A stretch of DNA of 64,000 bases from positions 77,953,001 through 78,017,000 of the forward strand of contig JALJCS010000002.1 of NCBI GenBank assembly GCA_023055355.1, given 5' to 3'. Each line of letters begins with the position of its first letter. Within the stretch, counting starts at the first letter, position 1. This document shows, in pieces, positions 1-14,100 of this stretch. The stretch comes from Agelaius tricolor (lineage: Eukaryota > Chordata > Aves > Passeriformes > Icteridae). Under the pieces are notes generated by a model that made no database searches, was not told where the DNA came from, and saw only the letters and a list, made by a program, of their open reading frames with translations. The translations under genes were made by a program, and so were the position numbers.

Positions 1-575
1 ATCTTATATAAATATATACATAAAGTGAATTTCACCCATGCACTATACACGTGGTTTTAAACATTCATTAGCCCTTTTTTTTTTCCCTCATGACCTAGTC
101 AATTTTCTAAGTTGCAAATCAGCCAACATTCTAATTCAAAATTCCTCCAAGCTGGGTCCCATGTGTGACTGAGGATACCAACAAGGCAAGACCAGCAGTT
201 GCTGTATTTTTCACAGCAATTGAAGCGACCCAGAAACTCCTGTAGGTCAATCAAGCACATCAAATTGATCATCTCCCTGGCATATTTCACTGCAAGTTGA
301 GCTCTTTTCAAGTGTAATGGAAAACAAAAAACCTGTTCTTCCCAATAATTGAGAAAGCATATTTAATTAACTCAACTTTTATTAAATGCCATTTCCTGAA
401 GAAAAGTTAATTGTATTGGTTAGCAGCCTGTTGCAGCAACATGGAACTACAAAAAATAATTACACAAGCACTAATAGAAGCTTTGACAGTACCCAGGGTT
501 TATTACATTGCCTATCCCTACCCTCTTTCACTTAAGCAAGCCATCCTTTCAGTTTTTCTTGCTTAAAATTTTTGT

Positions 576-689
576 TGTTTAAAATTTTAAAATCTTTGCA
601 CAATTTTTCCTTTTATGTTTATTTTAAAATTTTTGTTTTTAAAATTTTCCTTGTTTAAAATTTTAAAATCTTTGCACAATTTTTCCTTT
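576..689. repeat. Direct repeat, two 38-bp copies 76 bp apart
   Basis: Bases 576-613 recur identically at 652-689. The sequence between and before the copies is made of related TTTAAAATTTT-like words, so the unit duplicated was probably about 76 bp and has since diverged in its AT-rich half. It looks like a local tandem duplication in low-complexity DNA. No function is suggested. Confidence 0.8.
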
Positions 690-3600
690 CTTTAGTGGTC
701 CAGTACCAAACAACAGAGAAAATGGAGAAACGTTTCCCCTTAGCATTTCTCCCAAGCTGGTGGTTTCTGATTGTGCTGGGAATCTGGAAACTGTGGTCCA
801 GACTTTCTCAGCCTAAATGTAATAAATGTGTGTTTCTCGTTTCCTCAATTGAGTGTTAAAGTCCTAAGGCAACCCCTAATCATAGCTCTGTCTCTTCTCA
901 CATTCCAAATGAGGAGTAGACAGAATCCATACACTAGAGAGACAGCTTGGGCACTCAAATGTAGGACTGGCATTTCAGTCAAGAATCCAGAATAAAGACT
1001 TTTATTGCCAAATGTAGGTCAGAGCTTACTTTAGCAAAGATGCTTTTGTGTTACTTGTTGGCTGATGTGAGCAACCCAACTTCATGTGCTCATAGTCATA
1101 CATCTGATTTGAAAAGTTAAAGTAACAATTGCTATTATTCTAAATTGATCTTTTTCATATTTCATGCATTCCAATGTTGATATATTTTACAAAATGGAAA
1201 AACAAAGGGTGTGAATAAGTCTATAGTTCATCTTTATAACAGTGTGGCTGATTATATAAAGCACAAAAAAATCTTAGTCCCAAACCAGCTTTTTTCACTG
1301 AGTTGCATCATGATCCTGTGCATATCACTTAGCACCTGAGACTGAATCTTTTTACTGATGAAGTGGAAATTGCTATATTTGCATGCTAAACCACAAGCAC
1401 TGTGAGTAATGTTGGTTGGAACACCCTTATACAGTATAGCATTTCAAAAAATGAACCTCTTTTCAAGAGAAAATTATTTGCCAAAAAAAAAAATAGCAAG
1501 TTTGATGAAAGAGAAGGGAAGAACAGACTGATTATTAAAGGAACTAGAGGTAAAATCCTTAGCCTGCCTGATTCAACATGCTCTAGCAGGAGAAAATCTG
1601 TTTTGGTTCACATAGAACAATGTAATTAAAGCTGGATTTCCCCTGTGCCAGGCCGGTTCCCTAATCACATCCACATGTTTTGATACATAAACATTTATTT
1701 TGATAATTCCATTTTGGCTGAAGTGTTCCAAAAGGTTTTGGTCTTGTTCCAAGGTGGAATGAAAACAAATGTTATAGTTTCTGTGGAATGGAATTGCTCT
1801 AACTGTGAGACACAGCATAATACATGTTAACCAAGTACATTATATATAAACATTAGTTAAGAGTGCTTGTGTACTACAGTGTTTGGGTGCTCTACACAGC
1901 TGTAAAAGACAATTTAGACCAAAATATAAGTTGTAGATACTAGCTTGATGTGATGTCTGTGACAAAAAACTAAAAACAAACAAATAATCAAACAAACAAA
2001 CAAAAAGACTGCTTTGATACTTCTGCAATTTTGTTAAAATCTACTTTGCATTCTACTTAGCAGACATACCAGTTGTCATTCGTGTTCTCTGGTAAATATA
2101 ATGACAACCAGGATTCAAAGAATCTCGTTCACTAATTAGATCATTAGTGTACTAAACAAACATCAGCTAGGTACATCTGTACCTGGATATACTTGAATAG
2201 GAAATTTTTCCAGAATATTAAAATATTGTTATGGTTAAGTCTGGTAATGGATGATGGCATTGGAAAAGGGCAAAACAGGAGGAAGTAGGAAGACGTGGTT
2301 GTTGTCCCATCGTTGTCACAACATAAGCCTCCACCTAAAAGAACAGTCCAGGAAAAGTGGGAAAATTTCCAAACATTTTGGAGGAATAGTTAAGATGTTC
2401 ACACAGTTAAACAGAAATACATGGCAGTGTGTCCTGGTTTTAGGTCCCAGTGATGTTTTTTTCTAGTGCCTGCTGCCTCAAATTATGCTGTTCTGTTCAA
2501 TGCCATTTTTCCCCATCTAGCAGTTTTGTTAACCTGGATGCATTCTCTTTCAGGTTTTCTGCAGAAAATCTTGGTCTCAACTCATACCCATACAGGGTTG
2601 TATGTAATCTCAGTACAAAGAGTACATTGAGAACTGGAACTTAGCAAGGGCAGATAGAGCATTTCTGGATGTCTCTGTGATGAACTGTAATATTTTGGTA
2701 TAATGAGAGTTCTTGTCAAAGCTTGCAGTAAAGCAGGTCTCATTCAACTATCTCCATGAGGCCCTATGAGGTCTGGTGCAAAAAAAGAAGCCTTTTAAGG
2801 AAATTAAATGAGTTGTAACATTTGTCCATATGAAATATGTAATGACAGAGTAAGAAAAATTACGACATATATACAAGATTCATTACTATTTAAAGAATAA
2901 GAGAACTACCTAGCCATTTATAAGTACAGGTGTGGGCATAGGAACTTGCTTTCTCTTGTAGAGATATAGCTAAAATAAGAAAGTATTTTCTTTTACTTTT
3001 AGGGCTTTGTGTAAAACCATAGTTTAAACAGTCTTTAAATTTCTCTTTGAGTGAATAAAATCTTTTCTTTTGTGTCACATCTGTTTTTGTTGTTCTTAAA
3101 GTTGCTTTCTTCTAGAGGAAAACCATAATTATTGAGAAGCAATGTTCTTGTACATTAAACTATATATCACACACTCAACAGCTCAGTGCATAAAATCTTA
3201 ATCTTGGGAAAGACAGTTAAACAAATATCTATTTTGCCTATTTATGCCGTAATTTTTACTGTAGTCTAACACAGAAACCAGACCGTCTTGAGAGCAGAGG
3301 GGAGAGAATGGAAAGTGGAAAATGAGAAATGGTAAAGAGAGGAAGTTTTGTATTTTTGTAATAAGTACCCTGAATTAGTTTTGAATTTGAAAAAATAAAT
3401 TATAAAAATCCAGTTTATAAGGACATATTTGATTTTAGCAGAACAATTTTTATAAGTTTCTACATTCTTCCTGAAATAAAAAAGATGCATGATGTTATGA
3501 ATATAACAAATTATTGTCCAGGAAATGATCTGGGTTTTTCTGTAGACTCTTCAGTTCTTAGTAAGCCACCACCCTAAATTTCTAAATGTGCATGAGAAAC

Positions 3601-6600
3601 AGATCAGAATCACTGAAAATTGGACTGAAATACATTCATATCTATTTTTTCCACTGACCTAAGCATGATTATGACACAAGCTTCTACATTTATTTTCCTT
3701 TCCTGTCAGTAACCATTAACATCCTATAGGTTCTGAACAGATAATCAGTAACTGAAGTGGAACATCTACATGTCTGAAAGTTATCACCTGTAATTACAGA
3801 AAAAACTCCAAAATAGATATTATTCTCTTCATATTTTAACTAAAAACTTAGCAGCCAGGAAAGGGTTCACTTTGGAAGGATGCAGCGTTACTTCCTTTTT
3901 ACAGGCGGGAATGATAGAAGACTTAGATCTTCATAGAGTCACCAAGTAGAACAGAATTAGAGCTGGTGACAGAAAGGGATTCTCCTCAATGTGAATGGTC
4001 AAGTGCTGTACCCATAAAGTCACACTGAATTTGAACAAGAAGAGAAGAGTGTGTTGTTTGTAAACTGTGACTATCAGACCAAGTTTGGAGGGTTTGTGTT
4101 TGTCACCCCTGAAAGAAGAAAGTTCAGAGGCAGCCTAGAAGATGTGGGAGGACTTGTCTTTTTTGAATTGGCACATTTATTTAAATTCAAATGAATCTCA
4201 GATTAACTTTTTACTATAGTAGGTAGGAAATTTGACTTCTACAGGAATCTCATGAGAAAGAGCATTTCTGCTATCCTGGTTTCCATTATGTCTTGATCAG
4301 GAAATACTTTATCATTGCTGGAGTAACTGCACTGAAGGCAATACACCCTTCGAGAACTAGAAAGGAAGTGGTTGAAGGTTCAGATATTGCCTTAATTTTG
4401 GAAAAAATTCTTAAATAATACCATCAGGTCTTCTATGCAAAAATACTTTGGAAAGTGATAGTAAACATTATTGCTGTATATTGAGATTGGTAAAAATTCC
4501 TTCAGCTAAACATTTATATCAAAGTCAGTCTCAAGCCATAAGAAAACTTTCATTGACCACAGAAGGCTTTCAATCAAATCTGTACTCTGTGTTTCAGTAT
4601 CCAAAATATATTGATCATTTTAGTCAAATATCAACCACAAAAGGCATACACTCCAGCATTTATCAAGCTGATCTGGACTTTTACTTCTAGCATCAGAATG
4701 TCATGTTAGGACCACAACTTCATATTTATGAAAAGTAACCTAACCCTAATAATGTTTATGTTAGTGGAAGACAGTTAATTTTCTGTTTAGCTTTCTATAT
4801 AGGTGTGTTTGTTTGTATCTATACATAGCTATGGGCACATATACCTGTAAAATACAGGGGCCAATGCAATATAATACTGTAGCACTTGCCAGAACATCAA
4901 ACATGCATAGTGACATTTTTTTCTGAAGCAAGCTGCAAATAATTTAACTAAGTTTTGTACTAGGAATAGCATATTTGTATAAGTAGGCTCCTAAATTTCA
5001 AATTTGGTCCACTTTGTATATTCATAAAAAATATTACAATACATAATATTACTCAGATTTAAAATTCAAAATGCTATTAACTCTTTTTTGTTAACAGTCT
5101 AACCCTATTTGCCATAAATAAATAGAAGCTCAGTTCTCAGAAAACAAGGTGAATGAGTATTTTCTTTCTGTCCTAGGATGGACAATCAAAAACCCCTAGT
5201 TCACCAGTTTTGGCAAAACGTTTAAAAATGCAACATAAATTACAAAATGTGTTGTGATAGGAGAAAAATAAAAATGTGCAAATAGAGAAGTCAAAATTAT
5301 ATTTTAGATTTATTAGTGTCACCAATAAGAGTTTTAAAAATCTGGGACTGACAAATCAGAGCATTCCAAAATGCCTGGTGGTTTTATTTTTACAGCTTCA
5401 TTGGAAATCTATGTTAGAATTGACCATAATTACATTATTATGAGTATGGTTTATATCTATACTTGAAGCAGTAATTCCACTTTTAGAGCTGAGAGAGAAA
5501 GAATTTCTCTTATCTGAATAATCAGATTTTATAAGTTTTATCTTTTCCATATGCTCATGGACAGGAAAAACATGAAGTCATTTGTGAAAAGATTATTTAA
5601 TCCTTTGCCTTTCTGCATTTATTTTAAATTAAATTTTGATCTTTTAATACTCTTGAGCTTATAATCTAATTTAATATTCTAATTGCATCATTAAGTTTCT
5701 TATAGTGTAATGTATTCCCATAAAGATTTAGGGCTAATATATAGTACACAGAAGTTGTTGATCACCCTTTGTCAACACCCAGAGAATTCTCATAGGAAGG
5801 TTCATAGATGCAGACTTCGGCCATAGAGCTAAGTGTTTTTTTTAAACTGAATTTTTATCCAGAGGCATCTTTGTTGTCAAATATTTGCCAAGTGAAAATC
5901 AAACAAAAACAAGACTGTTTTTGCCACAAAATGAGTAGTTGGTGACATAAAAGTTACTCATCTTTTTGAATTCACAGTATAGTAGTACATAGTTTTTTTA
6001 AAATGTACTTGTTAGAAAACATTTTCAAAATTTATCATTGAAAAAATATCCAATTTTAAATGTAAAATCTTTAAGTGCATTCTACTCACATAAACTAATT
6101 TCTATCTAAAAGTAAAGAGTGAAGAGAATATGTAATAACTTCCTGGCTACCTGAATTTGGCTTTAGATTTTAAAAGTGAAAAAAAATTAACCTGTCAAAC
6201 CAGAAGAAAATTAACAAAATCAACAAAAAAGCATCCATTTGTGTATACAAATCAAGTCAGGTTCATGTATCCCTGTCAATCTCCCCTGACAGCATCCAAA
6301 TGCAAACCTACTCTTCTAGGTAAAAGATCAGAGAGTAAGATCAGACACTGAGGCCCACTCATGTGGCCAGGAAATTAACCCACCCTTGACCCTGATCTAG
6401 ACTACTGCAGGCAACAATTTCCAATAAAATTTTTCTACAGCTACCAGTTATCGGGCTAAGAGTTAATCAGTGCAGATATTAGCTCATGGTCCTCATTTTC
6501 TGTTCAGTAATATGGACGTAGGCAGGGTCTTCTCCTGCAGGCCACTTACAGTTCTTAGCAGGAACATATACTCTGTGTGTATACTGGCTGAAGAACCATT

Positions 6601-7271
6601 TTTCTGGTCATAAAATATTTGAGTACTACAATAATAAGCACTAGAAGACACAAAGAGGCAATAAAATCAAAACAATTACTCAAAAAGTCTGGGCCATACA
6701 CTCCACTCTAGAATTCACATTTGTGAAATACAGTCCTTGAAATCAGCATTTGAAGAGTGTCTCAGTCATTGAGATATAATGAGTTTTTTATCCATTATAA
6801 ATTACCAGAAAAGGGGAAATATTTTGTTATTTGATGTGTGTAGAGAATGAAAAGCAGTTATGAGCAGTGATGAATGAGATGAAGTTCCTCAACCACTGGA
6901 GATGGCAGTTCTTTGTACTACCATGCCATTTGGAGCTCCACTTACACCGATTAACCTACACTACATCCATTATCACAGCTATAGCTACTGCTCACTCCCG
7001 ATTTTGTGTCAGACCATAATCCTACAAGTGCAAAAAAGTTATAGGATACCCAAGCCATATTTGCAAGTGCACTTGTAAGCACAGTGCCTGGGCTGCAGAT
7101 GAAACTGAAAGCTCTGGTACAGTTTAATATATGGTATCCTGCTGCTCATTTTGCAATGCTTCTAACTAGTCACATCAGCAAGTCCTTGTATATTAAAAAC
7201 TGCAGAGCATCTATACCCTCCAGCATTCATCTGCTTGTAACTTTGGGTGACAGAATATTTGTATCTAGAGA

Positions 7272-7306
7272 CCAGTCAGATGAAAAGCATCCTCTCATCT
7301 GACTGG
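7272..7306. repeat. Short inverted repeat, 12-bp perfect arms
   Basis: CCAGTCAGATGA at 7272-7283 is the exact reverse complement of 7295-7306, with an 11-nt spacer. It would form a stem-loop if single-stranded. No coding or RNA gene is recognised around it. A chance origin is possible. Confidence 0.75.
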
Positions 7307-10300
7307 CTTTCTACCTGAAAAATGTAAAGTCTTTTTACTCTTCTCTTTTAAACAGAAAGTATTGTCAAGTATTTTCATTTTCATTAATACATGCATACCA
7401 GTCAAATATCTTAGTAAGATGTAAGATCCTCCTTTCATGCATTAAAATATTCTTCCCCATCAGTGAAATTCAATTGTGTCAAAACTTGGTGGCATGCTAA
7501 AGACTAGAACAATAGATATTTCTTTTTGTAAATCAAGTACAATATGAAACCAAAAATTGTGTAAGTTACTGTGTCGATTTTATTGCTTATTCTCTATGCA
7601 TTAAGTATAAAAGGAACAGTCTAAATACAATCTAGACCACATTCATGTTTCTATTCATAGTTTGATAAATGGTTTATGTAGCACTAGTCAACAAGACATC
7701 CACCTCTCTTTCTGAAACTGTTTTTGTTTGTAAAGCTTTTTTTTTTTACTGTTGTCACTTTTTTTAAAAAATGTCCTGATATCATCAAATTCCCCCTCTT
7801 TCCTTAGAAGTGCTGATAGTAATGAGGATCTTATGCAGAGTAATTGCCAGAATCCAGTAAAATGCACAGTATATGAATAGGAATGATTTCATATCTTTAT
7901 ACATAAAGTAACAAAATTTCTGGCAATGAATGCAGAACTGGAAGAATATTATAAAGAGACATGGGTTTTATCTGAAGCTGTGTGTTGCCAGTCTCTACAT
8001 GCAGAGTAATGGGGACAATAAATCTTCCTGCTCTGTAAGGCACTCACAGCCCTTTCCCAAGGAGAGTCCCAAGTTCTCTTCTCTATAAAATAATAGGCCT
8101 ATTCTGTATATGTTTATAGTGGACCACTTTTATGGTTTTTTCCATTGAATTTTTTTAGATGCATTCTGCCAAATAGTCACATACAGAGTATTTGTAAAGT
8201 GAGGAAAGAGGGAGAAGGGAGAGTGGATAAGAGAAAGGGAGACCTCAGGGCTTCTTTCCATAACAGAAAAAAAGGTGTCATGTGCACATGGGAACAACAG
8301 ATGTAGAAATATTTAATATTCCAGCACTAATCAAATGAGTTAATCTAATAGCCTTATTATAGGAACCTATGAAGCTGTGAAAGTGCTTTATCTGCAAGCA
8401 CACACAATACTAAACAATATAAGATTCTGGCTGTGCCAAAACCTACTGTGATAAAATAGAAGAGATGTTAAATCTCTTGAGAGGAGATATGCTGAAGAGA
8501 TTTTTAGGCCTTCTGTGGCTAATGATTAAAACACCCATGATATTTCATAATGAAGCTGAACTGTCAAAATCTTCAGAATAAATTTAAAAACTAGAAATAT
8601 TTACAGTTTACTGCAAGTCTGCCTGTACACAAAGGGATTACAAGCCTTATATCTGCTGTAGCCTCAAATAGGCAATAAGATTTTCTCCAGTGAAGCTTTA
8701 AAACCCAACAGAGTTAGCAATTTTTTCAAGGGTCCATGCTCGTGAATCCAATTGTAGTGTCAGGAGTTATTCTTGCTCTCACGTTACCCACCCCAACAAA
8801 TTGTGCTGCTAAGCAAGAGGTTAATCACAGCTTTTTATCAAAGATAGACCTGAGTTGCATCAGACAATATTATAGTGATTGTAGTATGTCTGACTAATTT
8901 TTATATGCTGGCAAGGGTCAGTATTATATTATGTATAATCAAGATACTTCATAAAAAAAATGTTTACAAGAGGTAATTGCTAAAATTTGAGAAAATGCTC
9001 AGTTCTCAGTCCAATGAATTTTGATTTTACAATGTAGTATTGATTCTGCAGTAATTTAAGTCCCTTGTCCCACTTGCTGCTATAATCTCTTTATCTCTCT
9101 CCAGTGAACAATTCACAACTTTAAGCGAATCTTCAGTCAAAAAAAAAAAAGAAAATAGAAAAAAAAGAAGCACCAAGTATTTCTTCTGCTGTAAACCAAT
9201 TCAACAGGAGACCATAACTACAGATCAAAGTGACAACCAATTTTAGGTGCTTTTCTTCTGTTCCTCTTCCTTTTCATACATAAGCAGAAAATATTCTAGC
9301 AATTATTAGAAGTAATGGCTTACTGGTTTCATATAAACTTAAACCCCAAAGCATTATTTAATTAATATGCAATCAGAAAACTTAGATGGGCAGTTGCATA
9401 TTTGTTACAGCCATTCCTACACAGGAGCACTGAGTTAAGAATAATTTGGAAAATACTTTTGTTTTTATACATTCTTCACTGAAGAACCCCTTTATAAGAG
9501 ACGTATTTTCCAATGTTGGCAGCTTTAACTCTGGTTTTACCATAGATACAGATTAAACTTTCAAGTGTAATAAAGCATCTTCATGTCCTGCAGCATAAGG
9601 CAATTCAAGCATCAAGACATTAGAAAACAAAAAAAATGAGGTGGCCTTGATTCAAGGAATTTTATGCAAAATCTAGTTTAAGGGTAACTAATGTCATGAA
9701 GATTTTCAATTTTAATATAACATTATTTTCACAGAACCTGTTGTTTCATTCAGTATTTAGTAGGCAGGCTGCTTAAATTACCTTGTTTTATGACCACTCA
9801 GTGATTGCCCACCCATGTGTTGTTTGCAACACGTGCGCATTCTGCAATGGCATACAGGATTACAATTTCTTTATAAGAATTGCCGTAATACATTTATTAT
9901 GTATTTATTTCACAAATATTAAATATCTTCTGAAACCTGGTCTTATAAATTTCTGTCTCTGTGGCTGTTTAGGGTATTCTCTGTTTAGCTATTTAGCTGA
10001 AACTTTTGGTATGGTATAGTCTTCATTAGTCCCCAGTAGTTCTTCACTCTGCCTCATCACTCACTATTTCATATTCTACAGTCATGAATTTGACTCTTTT
10101 AAGAGGCAGACACCAGAACAATACATTGAATTTATTAATTTGTTATTAATTATTTTCACTTTCACAGCTGCGGTTCATTATAAAATACCATTGCCTATTA
10201 ATCAGTGTCCATGGGTAGGTATATAAATTAATCAAGGAACATATTTTCTTACTTGAGCTTATACAGTCAAACATCTGTCTTGTGTTTATGGGTGACACAG

Positions 10301-10819
10301 GTCAAAGATGGAAAATTAAAATGTGTACACACATGCTGAAGTTCAACACCAGCTTCAAAACAAATACACCCATAACTTATATTCCTCCTCCTTATTCCTT
10401 GCTCTTTTTCCTTTTCTAATGAAGATTTTTTTTTTCCTGCTTCTCCCCCTCCATGTCCAGGAATCATAATTGAAAGTGGGGGACCAGGAGGGAGTGAGGC
10501 TTTCAGGGAGATAACGAAGAAGGGAAAAAACAACTCCCTCTTCTCTGACTGCTCTCCCAAACGAGATGGTGACATGCACTGTTTAGTTTGGAAAGAAAAT
10601 TGAGGATTTTACTTAATGAACATCAGAATTTTTATTCAGTCACACCTTCTTTAGTTATAATTGGATATGTACCCTTTCTAAACTATCTTCCACCTGGAAA
10701 GAAAATCATGTTACATGCATTTGTAAGGAATCCAGTAGTCATAATTTCCTTCCCTGTTTGAACGAGCAGAAAGCCATTTCTGAATTCCCAAACAGCCTAT
10801 CGCCATGAAAACTGCATGA

Positions 10820-10895
10820 CTTTCAAAAAATAAAAATTAAAAAATAAAATTAAATTAAATACAATTCGATTTAATTAAATTAAATTTTTTAAAAC
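10820..10895. repeat. A/T-only low-complexity block with imperfect inverted repeat
   Basis: An almost pure A/T block built from TAAAT and TTAAT words. Around the centre ACAATTCG the flanking 13-mers are reverse complements with one mismatch. It lies directly upstream of the CR1 piece that begins near 10906, so it may mark an AT-rich insertion site, although this cannot be shown from one sequence. Confidence 0.6.
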
Positions 10896-10905
10896 TGAAG
10901 TTGAT

Positions 10906-11127
10906 CTAGACTAGCTATTAGGAAGAAATTCTTTACTGTGAGGGTGATGACACACTGGCACATTGATGCCTAGAGAAGTCGTGGGTGCCAAACCCCGAAA
11001 GGGTTCAAGGTAAGGTTGGATGGGCTTAGAGCAGCCTTGTCTAGTGAAAGATGGTCCTGCCCAGAGCAGGAGGCTAGACTAGGTGATCTTTAAGGTTCCT
11101 TCCAACACAAACCATTCTTTGATTTTA
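10906..11127 (+). mobile_element. CR1 LINE, old 3'-end fragment
   Basis: The segment reads like the last about 220 bp of a CR1 retrotransposon in plus orientation. It has the GGAAGAAATTCTTTACTGTG stretch, then GGTTGGATGGGC, a CCCAGAGCAGG-like stretch, GGTGATCTTTAAGGTTCC, and a final TTCCAACAC...CATTCTTTGATTT in place of the usual octamer tail. This covers the very end of ORF2 and the 3' untranslated region. It is 5'-truncated, as most CR1 copies are, and clearly diverged, so it is an old insertion with no coding capacity. The exact 5' boundary is uncertain. Confidence 0.85.
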
Positions 11128-14100
11128 TTTCTGTATTGATACCTTAAATTCAGTAAAAAAAAGCAGAGAAAATCGAATGACTGATCACTGGATACAACCA
11201 ACCAATAAAAAAGAAGACAGGTTTCCATGAAATGGCAGAATTATTTAAATAATGAACTAAGAGTAACAAATTTTTCAAATAAAAGAGAAAGGAAGACTTA
11301 CCTTTCATTAATTCATAATAATAAAGGCCTACTTTTATTAGAGTAGAAGAGCATGTATATATATACATATACATATAGATAGATAGATAGATAGATATAA
11401 ATATATATATATGTAAATATATATATATATATAAATCCTTTCCCATTTTCTTTTCCTTAAGATACCAATAAAAAGCCATGCATAGTGTAGCAAAAAATAC
11501 ATGATTTCTCGTTGTTGGCCTATGTCTTCTACAACTGAAATCACTTAAATATATTATTTTCTGCCTCTTAGAACACCAACAGCTTTCACTCTGAATGAAG
11601 AGATGTGTCAGTGGCCATGAGAAAAAGAAGCTTCATAAACAAAGAAGCAAAAATTAAAAAAGTCTAGAAAAACATCATATGGCATTGAAAAAAGGAGAGG
11701 AAAAATCTGTATCTAATATTTGCTTGCTTTCCTCCTTGATACATTACCATGCTGCTGGAGAAGAGATGAAATACAGTAAAGCTGATTGACTCAGACAGGC
11801 TAACAGTGAGTCTACTACTCACTTTTGAGAGACTTATGGAAAAAAAGGTGCACATCAGGTCAATCTGTGCTGACTGCTAGCAAGGGTAATGACACCTGAA
11901 TATTCTTTTATTTACCACCTCTGAAATTCTGTTTCTGAATGTGATGTTTTGACGTTCCCTGCTGAACTGTTTGATCTGATATGAGGCAGAGCATTGTGAT
12001 TGTTTCCTCACTTAGGAAGAGAGATGCTCACCAAGGAGCAGAACAATCACAGCAAACAAACCTAATTTCCTTCTATATAGGAATGGAACAGTTATCACAT
12101 ATCTTGCCTTTAAAAAACATTTTCCTTGGGTTGAATACAAGCTGGGAAAAATTGTGTCTATGATATGTGTATACAGCATTACTTGAATAACATACACAGA
12201 AACTATCATCAGCATTAGTCAGCACTCCTTTAAAGCACTACAGATAATTTGGGGTTAAACAGGGATATACAAGGAGAAATTTGATTAATCAGTACAAGTC
12301 CAAATTTGGATATTTTGCTTTACTGAAGAAGACAGCATCAAAATGAAAAGCATGTAAAGGAGAGTTCCTTCTCTTTGACAGGCATAGTGAGAATCCTTGT
12401 CTGAGCTAGCTTTTAGGATATGGCTTGCTCTTTCTTCCCTTATAATGATAAATCGTGCATACAATGTGTAAGAGTTAAGTTACTAGGTGAAATGATGTGA
12501 CTTCCACCAGTTTCAATTTAATAAAGTTAATAGAACTGTGACACACTCCCATTTCTTCTTTCACTAATATACATAGGCTGGTGGAAATGATGTCTAAAAA
12601 TTATGAGTCACTCAGTTACAATTCCAGTTTCAGTAAAGTCAAGAAAATACTAAAAAAAAATAAATAGAACACTGTGAAAAACAAATTTAGATTCTGTAAG
12701 GATGCTGATTGAATGCTGCTGATATTTTAGAATATTAAATTCACAATTTTGAATTAAATAATTCCATTTATTCAAGACTGAAGAAGAAATAAAAAGGACA
12801 AAATTAAAACTAAACAAAATTAAGAAAACTGGTAGTAAATTAATAAGGCCATACTTTTTAATAGATGGGGTTTTTAATCCAGCTTTAAGACTTTAAAACT
12901 GAAAAGAAGCAAAGATTCCATGATAGAGGTTACAAGAATAATTAGGAGTTTAGAAGAATAACCTTTTAAGGAAGTTGAGGGACTTTGTTTAGTCTAGAAA
13001 AGAGAAGACTAAGGAAGGAAGGACATTGATAACAATCTTCTAATAACTAAGCTGTCATTAAGAGAGCAACAATTAATTGTTTTCCAGGTGTCTGGAAGCA
13101 GAATGTGAAAGAATCAGCATAATTTGTAATAAAAATTATTATGTTAGATAACTTGGACATTTTTTCCTTCCCTGAAACATACCAATAGGTATTCTAGAGA
13201 CACTGTGACATCTCACTTTTGAGGTTTTAGGAGAAGGCTACCACCTACTCTAAGTATATTTAATCTTGCAATTTGCAATAAACTGCACCATCTCTTGAGG
13301 TTTTTCCCTGGCTTTTCATATTTTTTCATCATTCTTCAAAAAGCTAGCACAGAAAATAAACAGAAACTACATACTTACCCCCACCTTTCAAGTGCTTAGG
13401 GACAAGACTAGGTAATTGTCACAACATACAATCATTGATTTAGCTTACAAGTAACAACACGGAATCTCCTGCTAGTGGTGAATACACTGTCAATTGGAAA
13501 TAGAAACAGAAACCTACCTCCTTCTGTCTCAGAAAACACTCAGAGGAAAACAAAAGTGGGATTTATATATGTAAGTAGGCCTTCTAGCTCTTCTACACTA
13601 AAATAAATTTCCTTCAGTCCATAAAATCATAGCATTCTTTCTTAATTAGAAAACATATTGAAAACAATCAAATAAATAAACAAAACCTACCCCCCCAAAA
13701 AAAAAAAGAGAAAGATGATAACTAGAAATTTGTCACTTTCCTTAACTTTAAATAAATAAATGCTTGCTGGAAGCAATCTTTATGCTTAGACCTTCCCAGA
13801 AGCTTTTACTGGGAAGTCATTAGTACACAGTTGCCTTCAACTTCATTATGACTTTGCTTTTGCAAGAAATTATTTTGAGAGTGACCACAAATATGCAACA
13901 AAGCATATTGACTCCTTGTGTTTTAAATCTTTTATGTAGTAATTACTTTGACTAATTTTAAGAATAGAGCCAACAAACTAAGAGCAGAAGCAAAACAACT
14001 AAAAAATAATAAAATCAAACAGATTTGCTTTCATGTGTTTTGAGGAGTATCAGACATCAAGTAAATTTAACAAAGCATCTTCAGTAATTAAGGCAGTAGA

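Larger units (their letters stand above)
1..10905. other. AT-rich non-coding DNA, no gene recognised
   Basis: This stretch holds no coding region I can support. Stops are frequent in all six frames, open frames are short, and none resembles a known protein. It contains a 38-bp direct repeat near 600, a short hairpin at 7272, a 12-bp palindrome at 7064-7075 and scattered A or T runs. The segment around 8700-8850 is a little richer in GC and might be an old repeat remnant, but I could not assign it. Reading it as intergenic or intronic bird DNA is an inference. Confidence 0.6.

Noticed and set aside
2429..2445. TGTCCTGGTTTTAGG, resembling the start of bird LTRs
   Set aside because: No matching 3' end, polyadenylation signal or flanking duplication could be found nearby.
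4737..4750. CCTAACCCTAA, telomere-like
   Set aside because: Less than two units of the telomeric repeat, so not an interstitial telomere.
10267..10579. Two overlapping minus-strand open frames of 102 and 74 codons
   Set aside because: They overlap in different frames over a CT/GA-biased stretch that is poor in stops on one strand. No domain, no good codon pattern.
11150..11544. Minus-strand open frames of 109 and 68 codons
   Set aside because: They translate the TA/GATA microsatellite into IYIY-type repeats.
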